Below are positions 1-11,616 of a stretch of DNA of 64,000 nucleotides, in pieces. Source of the DNA: Primula veris (taxonomy: Eukaryota; Streptophyta; Magnoliopsida; Ericales; Primulaceae); assembly GCA_963682055.1 (NCBI GenBank), contig OY821751.1, positions 4,526,001-4,590,000 on the forward strand, read 5' to 3'. Within the stretch, counting starts at the first letter, position 1, and every line of letters begins with the position of its first letter. The notes below the pieces were generated by a model. That model was not told the DNA's origin. It did no database searches and was given only the letters and a program-made list of their open reading frames with translations. The translations under genes and the position numbers were made by a program.

Positions 1-1325
1 TACTTAATTAACTTTGAGCCAACGGTTAAGTGGTCTACAGCTAACGTTTGAATCCGTACTTGTAAGTTTTGTCAAGTACGTACGACAAGTTTCGAGACGG
101 TATATTATACGCACAAAACGGCTTAGCGGTGTGAATAGAAATTGGCTTCTAAAGTCCATCTTGAAAGTGTAACTTCCAAGTGGGAAATGCAAAAAGACTT
201 TGGGGGGTATTTATCCCACATTGAGGAGTAAAAGTTCCAAATAATAGTTTATATACAATTTCTACTGTTATGAGTTTAATTGATTAAATCTATTATTGGG
301 TAGCAAGTCCATCCACACACGTGTACGGGCCGGGTCAGGTTCGGGTTGTGGGTTTTGGTACAGCGGTACGAGTTTCTTGTTCGGTACGAAGTGTGGTATG
401 GTAAAATTTGTATTTATTATAGAGTTAATGCTCAAAATTTTGTAATGTATGTAACCGATATTCATTATTGTGATAATGACGAATTTAATACGTCGATTTC
501 AGAATTTGATTGTGTAACCCCCACAACTGCTCAACCTAACAAACAAATTCATAACACAATACAGAAACTCACTAGCATTCTAGAGAGAGAGTGCCACCTC
601 ACAAAAAACTCAGAGAGTGTGGCGGCACCGCTTAATCTGTCACATTATCAGATGTTTTACCTTAGCAATCATTTGTCCAAACAAGCCAGAAGATAAAAGA
701 TGGCGGACAAATAGGATTTAAGGAGAAACGGTTTACCGTTATCTCATATGTTTTACTTCCTTTTCTTGCATATTTTTATTTTTGTCTTTTTTACGTTTTC
801 TGTCCAGTTCGGTACATTATCTGACCGGTTCAGCTCTGTACGTTGCCTGGTCAATTCTGTTTTGTTATTTTTCAGTCATACAGTTTTTGTTATTTACATT
901 ACAGTCCAGTACTTCCTGTTATTTACTTTCCAGTCATGTACTTTTAGTTATTTACGTTTCAGTCCAGTACTTTCTGTTATTTATTTTTCAGTCCAGTACT
1001 TTCTGTTATTTACTTTTCAGTCCAGTAGTTTCTTTAATTTATTTTTCAGTCCAGTAGTTTATGTTATTTATTTTAGTCCAGTAGTTTCTGTTATTTATCT
1101 TTTAGTCCAGTAGTTTATGTTATTTATTTTTCAGTCCAGTAGTTTCTGTAATTTACTTTTCAGTCCAGTAGTTTCTGTTATTTACTTTTCAGACCGGCAG
1201 TTCCTGTAATTTATTTTCCAATCCAATAGTTTCTGTAATTTACTTTTTAGTCCATAAAGTTTCTGAAATTTCATTTCAGTCCGTAACTTTTCTGTAAATA
1301 CTTTTCAATCCATGTAATTCATATT
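1..1325 (+). repeat. 5' LTR of the copia element (truncated at both ends)
   Basis: It aligns with 4250-5445 along its length, for example the shared stretch around GTCAAGTACGTACGACAAG near 73 and 4320. The left end is outside the window. The right end stops inside the LTR sequence near 1325, so the last ~100 bases of the LTR, the primer-binding site and the following gag region were removed by one deletion that joins the LTR to the reverse transcriptase part. Confidence 0.85.
880..1320 (+). repeat. ~29-bp minisatellite inside the 5' LTR
   Basis: A T-rich unit of about 29 bp (CAGTCCAGTAxTTTCTGTTA plus TTTAyTTTT) is repeated about 15 times with drift; two adjacent clean units start at 962 and 991. 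The apparent long open frames here (hydrophobic F/Y/S/V runs) are a by-product of the repeat and not genes. Confidence 0.85.
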
Positions 1326-1346
1326 CCGGTGACATTTAAGTATACA

Positions 1347-3680
1347 ATGTCTTCACCGGAAGCTCCATATTGGGAGGAGGCTATAATTAATGAGATAGAG
1401 TCGAATATGCAAAATCACACTTGTGAATTGGTAGATTTACCACCAATGTGCAAACATTGGGGTTACAAGTAGATCTTCAAAAGAAAGATGAAAACCGATG
1501 GCACAGTCGACAAATACAAGGCGAGACTTGTAGTTAAAGGATATAGGCAAACAGAAGGTGTTGATTATTTCGACACCTATCCATCTGTATCGAGGAAAAC
1601 GTCGATTAGATTAATCATTGCATTTGCGGTGTTGTTTAATCTTGAGATACATCAAATGGATGTAAAGACGGCCTTTCTAAACGGAGATTTAAAATAGAAA
1701 ATTTACATGGAACAACCCGAATGGTTTGTGGTTCCGGGTAAAGAGGAAAATGTGTACAAGTTGGTTAAGTCCTTGTATGGACTAAAACAAGCACCTAAGC
1801 AATGACACGAAAAGCTTGATAGCGTAATGCACTCAAACGGGTTTCGTATCAATGAATGTGATAAATGCGTCTATGTGAAATGAGGTGGAAACGACTATGT
1901 AACAGTCTGCCTTGATGTAGATGACATGGTTATCATTGGTAGCAAAAATCACATCAAGACTACGAAGAATATGTTGTCGAGAAACTTCGACATGAAGGAC
2001 ATGGGTGTTGCTAATGTGATTTCAGGTATGAAAATAACTAAAACATCAAATGTCTATGCTCTCTCCCAATCGCACTATGTTAGGCAAGTTCTTGACAAGT
2101 TTGATCCAGGAGGTGAGGCAATTACCCGAACATCGATTGAAGTTCTGCCACATCTCAAGAAGAATCTTGACGAGTGCATGCGACAACATGAATATTCTCA
2201 GATCATAGGCATTTTCATGTATCTCATAAACTGTACTAGACATGACATTGCCAACACAGTGAGTAAAATGAGTAGACATACGAGTAATCCAAGTATTGAT
2301 CACTATAAGGCCATAATCAAGTTACTCAGGTACCTGAGGTGTATACATCGGATTATGGTCTACACTATACGAGATATCCAACGGTGCTAGAAGGTTATTC
2401 TGATGTAAACTGGATATCTGACTCCAATAGTACAAAGTCCACGAGTGGATATGTTTTTGTACTAGGAGGGGCAACGGTTTCATGGAAATTCTCAAAACAT
2501 ACAGTTATTGCCAGGTCGACTATGGAGTCTTAGTTCATAGCATTGGACCTAGCGACTGACGAAGCCGAATGGCTAAGAAACTTTCCGGAAGGTATTCCAC
2601 TTTGGCCACAACTTGTTCCCGCCATAAGCGTGCACTGCGATAGTCAGTCATCCATTGGACGGGTAAATAGTACAATGTATAATGGGAAGTGCCGACATGT
2701 GTGTTGGAGACATAGATTCGTAAGGAAATTGCTAGCAAATGGTGTTGTATCCATAGAGTTTGTGAGATCTAACGATAATATTACGGACCCATTAACAAAA
2801 GACTTAACTAAAGAACTAGTTGAAGCTTCGTCGAGGGGAATGGGCATGAAGCCCAGGACATTGGTTACCCAACGTGATGACAACTAGGGCTGGGAAAAGT
2901 TCCTGAAATCCCGACCCGATCCGACATCCGATCCAGTCTCGACCCGTTTTTTCCCGACCCGATGTTGTCCCGATCCGAAAGATCGGATTTTTGTTCCGTC
3001 CCGAAATAATTCGGTTCGGGATCAGATTTTTATTTCCAATCCCGATGGATTTCCCGACCCGATAGAATTAATATACATTAAAAAATATATTATTTTTGTA
3101 AATCTTATTACGAATAGTACCACTTTATATTTATTAAAAAAAATAAATTTACTCTCACATCGACTCTATTTACTAAATAACACAATTTTATTTCTGTATG
3201 GGTTTCTTGTTTCATATGTTTTGTATTCATCTTAATCGTAAATAACTAAAATTATAACATTTGGTTTCTGCCTTTAGTTTGAATTATTTTATTATTTATT
3301 TTTTCTTAAAAATAATTATAATTAGTTGTCTTATTTGATAATCAATCTTATAAACGAATACAATACCAACATAGTATTGTACCACTTTTTGATTTTGTTT
3401 AAATCTAACAAATTTTTTAACAAAATTGCTAGTTATGTTATAACTTTTTAACAGTTTTTTTTAGGAGTATGAAGTATCGTGAAATCCCGTCCCGACCTTT
3501 CGGGATCCCGAATTATCGGCAATCCATATTATCGGTACCCGACCATTTTCAGTTCGGGATCGGGACTTTTAAATGACATCCGAAAACTATTGGACCGGGA
3601 CACATGTTTAAGCTTTTCGGGTCGGGTCCCGTCCCGATTCCACCCCTAATGGCAACCCAACCTGAATTGGAAACCTCAAT
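1347..3680 (+). pseudogene. Copia reverse transcriptase/RNase H remnant
   Basis: The frame from about 1347 shows classic Ty1/copia reverse transcriptase blocks: KARLVVKGY, HQMDVKTAFLNGDL, a YGLKQAP block, and a YVDDM-like block seen as DVDDMVIIG near 1915-1940. The RNase H part follows, with [21 protein letters not shown] and a DPLTK-type end near 2790. It is broken by in-frame stops near 1470, 1695, 1803 and 1881, a frameshift near 2340-2390, another stop near 2531, and a 764-bp insertion at 2885. No gag, protease or integrase sequence lies upstream. It is a non-functional remnant. Confidence 0.93.
2885..3648. mobile_element. Non-autonomous hAT-type element nested in the copia remnant
   Basis: It begins TAGGGCTGGGAA and ends TTCCACCCCTA, imperfect inverted terminal repeats of the hAT type. 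It is flanked by an 8-bp target duplication with one mismatch (ATGACAAC at 2877-2884, ATGGCAAC at 3649-3656); 8 bp is the hAT length. Both ends carry repeated CCCGACCCGAT / CGGGATCGGG motifs typical of hAT subterminal regions, and the AT-rich middle has no coding frame. Removing it restores the flanking copia sequence, so it landed after the copia element. Confidence 0.88.
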
Positions 3681-4220
3681 TTGCAGGTTCAATGGGACAA
3701 CCAAATTATGGGGGTGACCAAACAAAGCACTCGGTAATATGAATTCCCTGCCCATTCCTATGATGAAAGAGTGATAGAGTTGTTCCATTAAACGTGAATC
3801 ATTGAGGCTTATTAAGATCCAAGTATCTCGTGGATACGAGTGGGGTATGACATGATACATTTGACTTGAGATCACCTATATCGAGTGTGTAGGGGCCGTT
3901 ACAATGAGAAGAGTTTAAGGGATAATTCTCTAGAGTGCTCGATGAAACTACCAAGGCAGTTCACGGCCAAAATGGACAAAACTGGAGAGCCAAGTAGTGA
4001 GATAGAGGAAAAGTTGCATGAGCACTGTTGTCTTGTTATGCACAAAATGCCGAAGGGTTAAAATCATCGTGTCTACCCTTTGGCAAACATATCCGATAGT
4101 ACTTCACTATAGGGGTTCAAAGGGCAAGCTACCTTACCAGATACAACGATTCTTCGTGTTACTCTTGATTGCATTTAGGTTGCATATTGCACGTCAGCCA
4201 ATTGCCTTCATGTGGGGGAC

Positions 4221-5544
4221 TGTTGGAATTTAACATGGTTTTGCCGTGTTGATGAACCGACTTTGAGCCAACGGTTAAGTGGTGTACACTTAACGTTTGA
4301 TTCCGTCATCGTAAGTTTTGTCAAGTACGTACGACAAGTTTCGAGACGGTATATTGCACGCGCAAAACAGGTTAGCGGTGTGAATAGAAATTGACTTCTA
4401 AAAGTCTATCTTGAAATGGGATAACTTTCAAGTGCGAAGTGGAAAAAATATTGGTGGGATTTAACCCACATTGAGGAGGAAGAGTCCCAAATAATAGTTT
4501 ATATACAATTAATACTCTTATAAGTTTAATTGATTAAATATATTATTGGGTAACAAGTCCATACATATGCGTGTGCGGGCCGGTTCGGGTCCTGGTCGTG
4601 GATTTTGGTACGACGGTACGAGGTATTGGTTCGGTACGGAGTGTGTCCAACCCGTCAATCTAACGCACCAATTCACCACAATATACACACTCACTAGCAT
4701 TCTAGAGAGAGAGTATCACCTCACAAAAAGTTCATAGAATGTGGCGGCACCGCTTAAGCCATCAAATTATCAGAAGTTTTACCTTGGGAATGTTTTGTCC
4801 AAACAAGCCAGAACCTAAAAGGTGGCGGGCAAATAGGATTTAAGGGAAAACGGTTTATCGTTGTCTCACCTATTTTATTTTGTTTTCTTGCATATTTTTA
4901 TTTTTTATCTTTTTTACATTTTCTGTCCAATTGGTACGTTATCTGACTGGTTCAGTTCTGTACGTGGTCTGGTCAGTTCTGTTTTTTTTATTTTTCAGTC
5001 CTACAATTTCTGTTTTATATTTTTCAGTTCTGCAGTTTCTGTTATTTACATTCAAGTCCAGTACTTCCTGTTATTTACTTTCCAGTCCTGTACTTTCTGT
5101 TATTTACATTCCAATTCAGTACTTTCTATTATTTACTTACCAATCCTTTACTTCAGTTATTTACGTTTCAGTTCATTATTTCCTGTTATTTATTTTTCAG
5201 TCCAGTAATTTATATCATTTACTTCCAAGTCCAGTAGTTTATGTAATTTACTTTTCAGTCCAGTAGTTTATGTAATTTATTTTTCAGTCCAGTAGTTTCT
5301 GTTATTTAATTTTCTGTCCAGAAGTTCCTGTAATTTACTTTTCAGTCCAATAGTTTCTGTAATTTACGTTTCAGTCCAGAAAGTTTCTAAAATTTCATTT
5401 CAGTTCGTAACTTTCCTGTAATTACTTTTCAGTCCCTGCAATTCATATTCCAGCAATAAAACCTTTTATTTTCCTTTGTGTTCTGTTAAATCCAGAAGTT
5501 TCAATTCATTACAAACAGATCCGTCAATCACTTTCTATACAACA
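4221..5544 (+). repeat. 3' LTR of the copia element
   Basis: About 1.32 kb. It starts TGTTGGAATT right after the purine tract and ends CAACA at 5544, with TG...CA ends and a 5-bp inverted match. It repeats the 5' LTR clearly but with many substitutions and indels, which points to an old insertion. Confidence 0.87.
4990..5440 (+). repeat. ~29-bp minisatellite inside the 3' LTR
   Basis: This is the same TTTCTGTTATTTACTTTTCAG-type unit as in the 5' LTR, about 15 drifted copies. Its presence in both LTRs means the array was part of the LTR before insertion. Confidence 0.85.
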
Positions 5545-7189
5545 GGTACTAACAAATTATTATGCTTCACGAGATTAGTTTCATTTTGTCATTTCATGTA
5601 CTTAATTTAATGCTTGTTGTTTATCGTTTATACAGTAAAACATAGTGTTTGACTCGCTAGAAAATAGTTTTAGAACTTTTACACAAATTGGCCGTGTTGT
5701 GTGCTGAAAGTTTTAGTTTTCAGATTTAATTATTGTTTTGAATCGAAAAGTTGGAAGAATCCATTGTTTTTCTCCTTCTTACAACTCTTTTTTTTCATGT
5801 ATCATGATTTTGTTAAAGCCAAGTTTAGTTGTAAGTTTCTATATTAAAGTTTTTGTTCCTTTTTTGTTTCCAATTTAACTTGTCTAAGAATTTTTAGTAA
5901 GTTATGTTGTTGGAAAATCTTTTATAATCCAACATGTTTATTGAAGATCATTTTTTTTCTAATGAAGAAGTCAAATAGTTAAGATTTTAGGAAAGGCCCA
6001 CAATATTCGTATTAGTCTCGGGTCTAAGAAAACACTTGAAACCTCGGCACCGCCTGATAATTGGTTGTGGGTGAATGTACTGCAGACTTGAAGATAATGA
6101 CCGTGCAAGATATCGTAACTTGACAGATGGCTAGTTTTAAAGTACACTGCAAGTCAGTACTCCAAATGCATAAATTCATATTCTGATCAGAAAACTGGTT
6201 AAAACTTAAAAGTGATAAAAGGTGAGATACAGGCTCAAATGATGCAAATCTGACCGAGATAATTGGTTTGTGATGAACTTGTCCCGAAGGCACCGGGCTT
6301 TAAATCCTTTCTGTTATTGCTGGGATTGGAAAATATAGGTAGCAGGAGGTGAATAATATATGAAGCATGAATGTTGCTACTGTGTGATTTTAAAATCTGG
6401 AATACCTAATTAACATAATTCTCTATAAAGTGATAAACACGAAAAGAACCAATGAGTAACATAATTGAGCATTTGTATCTAATTTTAAAAGGATTTCTAT
6501 GTTGCGTTTCTTTAATAAAGTCTCAAAATATGTATCAATCCATCATTTTGCCATATGTGTATTTAAAGCCAATTAATATGGTTTATAATATGCTTCTTAC
6601 CACTTTTCCCTACTTTTTTGCAATTTTGATCACTTTATGGTTTCCTTGGCTTGCAAACGTATGGCCAAACTACCTTGGTGTGCTTTATGGTGTCATTTGA
6701 AAGCGTTGCAGTGGCAATAGTTTCAGTCACCGGAACCATACGACATAGCGCCCAACACGTTTTCGGTCCCCATGCAGCAGGAGCTTCGTGCATCGGTCTG
6801 CCCTTAATTTTCAGATAAAAAGGAAATACTTATTATGTAGTAAGTAAGTAGTAATAAGTAATAACTACTCTATTTTTCTTTAATTCAATAAAAAGGGGAT
6901 CATTTTTGCACTAGAGGAAACATATATATACATAGTGTAGTAACATTGAAATTTGTGTTCTAGATTTCCTAGTACAGAACTGCAATCCTGTAAATTAGTA
7001 TACTAAACTTAAGAAACCTTGTATACTTTAGTACTATGGAGTATTTCTTTAATTAATTATCTTAACAATAGTTATTTAATTTATAATTTAAAATGAAACT
7101 TCCCAACATCGATTTAAGTGAATGAGTCATTGAATGTGTAGTTGTCACCAGATTTGGGCAAGTGCAGGGGCCAGTAAATGACATACAAC

Positions 7190-7379
7190 TAGGGCAGCGA
7201 ATGAGACCATAATGTCGTGAACATTTTCGTTTCCGTTTCATTAAGAGTTCGTCTCGTTTTCGTTTATTACTAAATAAAATAATAATGAAATAAAATATAA
7301 ATTTCGTTTAGTAAACGAGATGATAATAATCATAGCCCTATTCCTATTCGTTTTGTTAAGTTTCATCTAGTATTAAATA

Positions 7380-7413
<34 letters not shown>

Positions 7414-7579
7414 TTTATATGTTTGTAATTATAAATCTATAGAATATTATATTAGATATATGAATTAATAAAACATATACAGTATAAAATATAGTTTATG
7501 AGACGAAACGAAACAGAACGAAAATTTCATATCCTCAACGAAACGGTAACGAAACGGAAACGATGGAGCAGCACCGCTA
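7190..7579. mobile_element. Candidate hAT-like MITE
   Basis: The ends are TAGGGCAGCG and AGCACCGCTA, partly inverted, with inverted subterminal CGTTTCCGTTTC / GAAACGGAAACG motifs on an AT-rich core. I could not find a target-site duplication, so the boundaries and the class are uncertain. Confidence 0.45.
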
Positions 7580-8040
7580 GAATAGAGAAGTTAATTATAG
7601 GAGTTTTCTTATACACATGATTACTTTCTGCAATGTTTACATTTAAATTTTGACCAGCTTTTTTTCCTATAAAAATTGAAGGAGCATAATTAATATTTAA
7701 ATTATATAGATCTAGAATATCAGTCCAACCGCGATATAGACCAAACACAAAAAGATGGAGATTTACGGTTTGCAGGTATATTATTGTGTAACTATATTCA
7801 TTGTACATTTCTATGCAAAGTAAATGTTCACGTGAAATTGTTTGTTGGATAAAGTATCTATATTAAACCTTTATGGTATGATTCACAGCATGCACGCATG
7901 TTAATTAAACTGCCAACTAAAAACACAAAGGGTGATTAATACTTTTAACATATTTTGTAGTAGAAAATGGAGGACTAATTAAAGAAATTTAATTTATCTA
8001 TTCACTATATATTTTATTTATCATAAGCAAGAGGATACTG

Positions 8041-8223
8041 CACTATAAAAAAAATACTCAAATAGCGATGGGATTAGTGACGGTATTTTTTGTTACGAGC
8101 TTATTAGCGACGGTTTTTGTGACGGATTTGTAACAGTTTAGTCAATTTATGATAGATTTTTAAATTAGCGATATACTTGTGACAGCTTTTAACTATCACT
8201 AAATCAAATATTATTTTACAGTG
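8041..8223 (+). mobile_element. CACTA-ended MITE, copy 1 (183 bp)
   Basis: It starts CACTATAAAAAAAATACTC and ends TTTTACAGTG, inverted CACTA-type ends. The interior has repeated GCGACGG / GTGACGG words. It matches the reverse complement of 44432-44625 over nearly the full length. The flanking 3-bp words (CTG and CTA) are an imperfect target duplication. Confidence 0.75.
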
Positions 8224-9913
8224 CTAGTGCTGATAACATATTTTAGAAAGTAAGGGATTTGGATCCTGTAGGTATTGGCATGCAGAGGCATCTGTTTAGA
8301 TAATCTCAGTTTATTAATTATTTTAATTTCTTTGATTACTTTAAATTATAATGAATTGAGAAATATTAATTAATTACCCTTATATATTTATTAGATTAAA
8401 TATGAATTTTGTTTGATTTTAAATATGTATATATACTTGTTTTCCATATTCTTGAATCAAAACAAAAATATACTAAAAGGCGCCGATGGATCAGCAACGG
8501 TTCTTTATGAGGCGATGCCATGTTTATCGACTGGATTGTGGCAGGTTCAGATTTTAATTACAATGGATTTTGTTCAATTGTAGGACTTAGGATCGATTCC
8601 TTGTTCAAACTGTCTTATTAACATTCCAAATTATTCAATCTACAAATATGAATAACAGACAGATTATATATAGGCTCTAAAATAAATTTTGCTTCCAATA
8701 AATAGACTTTGTACTATATCAACTTTTACCAAAATAAAGACTCCCAGTGACCAAATCAACGCAAAAGGAGTACATCACAAGCTCAAGGAATTTCAATTAA
8801 ATTAAATTATGAAATATCCACCGACAACTATTGTTTTAGTACATCTTTTTTATTTCAGCAACCAAACGACAACTGTAGCATGTCCTGCTTAACTGCTAGT
8901 TTGCCAAGAATGAATTCCTTCACATGCATGCATGAGATCGAAAGCTACAGTTAAAACACTTTGTATATATAGAGGAAAATTGATGCATTTTGGTCGACTA
9001 CACATGGGAGCTCAAATTTGGTCGGTTAAGTTACGACTAAGCTACAAATAATTGGAGGTTGCTTATCCCAGTCATATAGAATTCTTGTTTGGTAGTAATA
9101 TTTAAAGGTCGGGATTGGATTATTACTTATTAGTTTGATGGAGTCCACAAATAATTCATTTTGCAACATACATTGTATATCCCGACTATACTTTTGGTGC
9201 ATTTATAATATATACGGAGGTATGGTATTAGATGTTAAACCTGGTATACATTACTATTAAAATGTCTTGTAATTGTAATAATTGATAACTCATGGCCTAA
9301 AATTTTAAGGGTAACTTTTTATAAAACACAGATTCGATCATTATCTAGTCGATATGGGATAATATTATATATAGTCCGTTCTAGTTGAGATTATTTGTCC
9401 GACCTTTTTCTTAATCTCACTCATTATGCGGACCGGATTTTAGTCTTGGTCCCGAAAACAAACGAGTCCATGGCATTACAGCCAAAATCCAATGAGAAAT
9501 TTGGACAATCTAAGCATACTGTCACATAATATAAAAGGAAATTAATCGTATTTTTTTAATAGTGCATCGAATAACCACCTGCCACCACTACAAGATTCAA
9601 AATGATAATATAAGTTGCAATAAGAGATGCTGTTAATTTTGCAACACAATAACAACATAAATAACTATTTTTGCAGGGGGCTTTAGAAAAATTGCTAACT
9701 GCTTACTAATACTACAAGTTATCCTTTACATGATTATGATTTATAGTTCATAAAGTAGTACAAAAATTAAATGTCATCTTAACAGGTGAGGCATAAATAG
9801 GTCCAACAAAAGCTACCTGTACTTTCTCATCCACCAAATGCATTTAAATTCATGAGGTTAAATCGGAGGTGGACTATTCATGACCATTTATTACGGTAAG
9901 TACGAACATTCAG

Positions 9914-9922
9914 TATATAAAG
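9914..9922 (+). promoter_or_regulatory. Probable TATA box of the CoA ligase gene
   Basis: TATATAAAG lies 54 bases before the ATG at 9976. This spacing would start the transcript near 9945, downstream of the in-frame ATG at 9880, and so supports 9976 as the true start. Confidence 0.55.
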
Positions 9923-9975
9923 ATAAGGAATTCAGAAAAATTAGATACCGTCTCAAAATTGTACAAACAAACACT

Positions 9976-11616
9976 ATGGAACAGCTAAAACCTTCACTAG
10001 CAAACTCATGTCCTTTAACACCCCTAACATTCCTCGAACGAGCTGCCACTGTATACGGTGCCTCCCCCTCGCTCGTGCACAATGACACCGTCTACACATG
10101 GGCAGAAACACACAACCGTTGCTTGAAATTATCTTCTTCCATTTATGCTCTTGGAATTACCAAAAACGATGTAGTTTCGGTTATATCACCGAATACACCT
10201 GCCATGTATGAGCTCCATTTTTCCATCCCAATGTCCGGAGCGGTAATAAACACTATTAACACCCGTCTTGATGCACGCACTGTATCTATACTCCTATGTC
10301 ATAGCGAGTCAAAACTTGTGTTCGTCGATGAGCAATACAAGCCCCTTGTTCAAGAAGCTTTTACCATGTTCCCTAAGGGGAAAAAACCGCCTACGATTGT
10401 TCTCATCACCCAAGATTCAACCTCGGCGGTTGGATACCTAAATTACGAGATTTTAGTAGAGAAAGGTGACCCATGTTTCAAGTGGATCTGGCCTGACTCT
10501 GAGTGGGACCCATTGACACTAAATTACACATCCGGTACCACGTCCGCACCCAAAGGGGTCGTCCATTCCCATCGTTCGATATTCATCATGACGGTTGATA
10601 GTTTAATAGACTGGTCGGTACCAAAAGAGCCAGTATACTTATGGACCCTACCCATGTTCCATTCTAATGGGTGGTGCTTTACATGGGGAATGGCGGCCGT
10701 TGGCGGGACCAATATTTGCTTACGCAAAGTGGACCCGCCAACGGTATATAATGCTATAGTCAAACATAGCGTCACTCACATGTGTGGCGCGCCGGTCATA
10801 CTCAACATGCTCTCAAACTTTGCACATGCGGAGCCACTTCGCCGTCAGGTCAAGTTCTTGACGGGCGGAGCGCCTCCTCCGGCCTCCGTGCTGCTATGCA
10901 CAGAGTCGTTAGGTTTTGAGGTGACTCATGGATATGGGATGACGGAGGTGGCGGGGGTGGTGGTGTCGTGCGCTTGGAAGGGGAAGTGGGACCCGCTTCC
11001 TGCTAAGGAGAGGGCGAGGCTCAAGGCGAGGCAAGGGGTGCGGACGAACGGGTTGACCGAGGTCGACGTGGTTGACCCGGTCAATGGGAAAAGAGTCAAA
11101 CGAGACGGATCGACCTTAGGCGAGATCGTGCTTAGAGGGGCGAGTTTAATGCTCGGGTATCTGAAAGACCCGGAGGCGACTAGAAAGTGTATGAGGTTTG
11201 ACGGATGGTTGTATACGGGTGATGTTGCGGTGATGCATCCAGACGGGTATTTAGAAATAAAGGATCGGTCTAAGGATATTATAATTACGGGTGGGGAAAA
11301 TGTAAGTAGCGTCGAGGTGGAATCGGTTATTTACTCACATCCAAGAGTAAATGAGGTTGCGGTGGTCGCAAGGTCCGACGAGTTTTGGGGCGAGACGCCG
11401 TGTGCTTTTGTGAGTTTAAAAAGTGGCACAGGGAGGGTAACGGAAAAGGATATAATCGAGTTTTGTAGGACAAAAATGCCTCATTATATGGTTCCAAAGA
11501 CGGTGATTTTTAAGCCGGATCTTCCGAGAAATTCGACGGGAAAAATTCAAAAGAACGTGCTTAGAGATGCTGCTAAGGCTGTGGATGAAGGGCAACAATT
11601 AGTTGCGCGATTATAA
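9976..11616 (+). CDS. Peroxisomal acyl-activating enzyme (AMP-dependent CoA ligase)
   Basis: This is a 546-residue intronless member of the plant AAE clade (AAE1/AAE11/AAE12/BZO1-like ligases). Such enzymes adenylate a carboxylic acid with ATP and pass it to coenzyme A. Visible motifs are the phosphate loop TSGTTSAPKG at about 185-194, GYGMTE at 319-324, TGD ending at 416, the hinge block YLEIKDRSKDIIITGGEN at about 427-444, and the catalytic lysine K523 in NSTGKIQK. The C-terminus ARL is a recognised minor PTS1 peroxisome signal in plants. The ATG at 9880 would add 32 basic residues not typical of the family, and a TATA box lies between the two ATGs. The substrate (short-chain, benzoic, cinnamic or other acid) cannot be told from sequence. 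Codons in the second half are clearly more GC-rich than the surroundings. Confidence 0.95.
   Translation: MEQLKPSLANSCPLTPLTFLERAATVYGASPSLVHNDTVYTWAETHNRCLKLSSSIYALGITKNDVVSVISPNTPAMYELHFSIPMSGAVINTINTRLDARTVSILLCHSESKLVFVDEQYKPLVQEAFTMFPKGKKPPTIVLITQDSTSAVGYLNYEILVEKGDPCFKWIWPDSEWDPLTLNYTSGTTSAPKGVVHSHRSIFIMTVDSLIDWSVPKEPVYLWTLPMFHSNGWCFTWGMAAVGGTNICLRKVDPPTVYNAIVKHSVTHMCGAPVILNMLSNFAHAEPLRRQVKFLTGGAPPPASVLLCTESLGFEVTHGYGMTEVAGVVVSCAWKGKWDPLPAKERARLKARQGVRTNGLTEVDVVDPVNGKRVKRDGSTLGEIVLRGASLMLGYLKDPEATRKCMRFDGWLYTGDVAVMHPDGYLEIKDRSKDIIITGGENVSSVEVESVIYSHPRVNEVAVVARSDEFWGETPCAFVSLKSGTGRVTEKDIIEFCRTKMPHYMVPKTVIFKPDLPRNSTGKIQKNVLRDAAKAVDEGQQLVARL

Larger units (their letters stand above)
1..5544 (+). 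mobile_element. Decayed Ty1/copia LTR retrotransposon, internally deleted
   Basis: Two long direct repeats (1 to about 1325, and 4221-5544) flank a shortened internal region. The internal part codes only for the reverse transcriptase and RNase H end of a copia polyprotein; gag, protease, integrase and the primer-binding site are missing. The purine-rich tract before the 3' LTR (about 4211-4220) is kept, and the 3' LTR begins TGTTG and ends CAACA at 5544. The 5' LTR is cut by the window start, losing roughly its first 30 bases, so the left target-site duplication cannot be seen. The copy is dead: its frame has several stops and a frameshift, and it is interrupted by a hAT-type insertion. If it was ever mobile in this form it needed proteins from another copy. 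Confidence 0.9.
5545..9913. other. Intergenic spacer between copia element and CoA ligase
   Basis: There is no supportable gene here. Apart from the two small elements listed separately (7190-7579 and 8041-8223) it is AT-rich single-copy-looking DNA with an (AT)n run near 7388-7411. Short open frames at 6024-6293 (-), 6452-6700 (+) and 7527-7808 (-) show no family motifs. The last few hundred bases should hold the promoter of the downstream CoA ligase gene. Confidence 0.6.

Noticed and set aside
748..1113. Hydrophobic open frames of 91-121 codons in the 5' LTR, and similar ones at 4861-5266
   Set aside because: They are translations of a T-rich ~29-bp minisatellite and appear in several frames at once.
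9880..9975. N-terminal extension of the CoA ligase from ATG 9880
   Set aside because: The extension is not typical of the family and a good TATA box lies between the two ATGs; kept only as an alternative.
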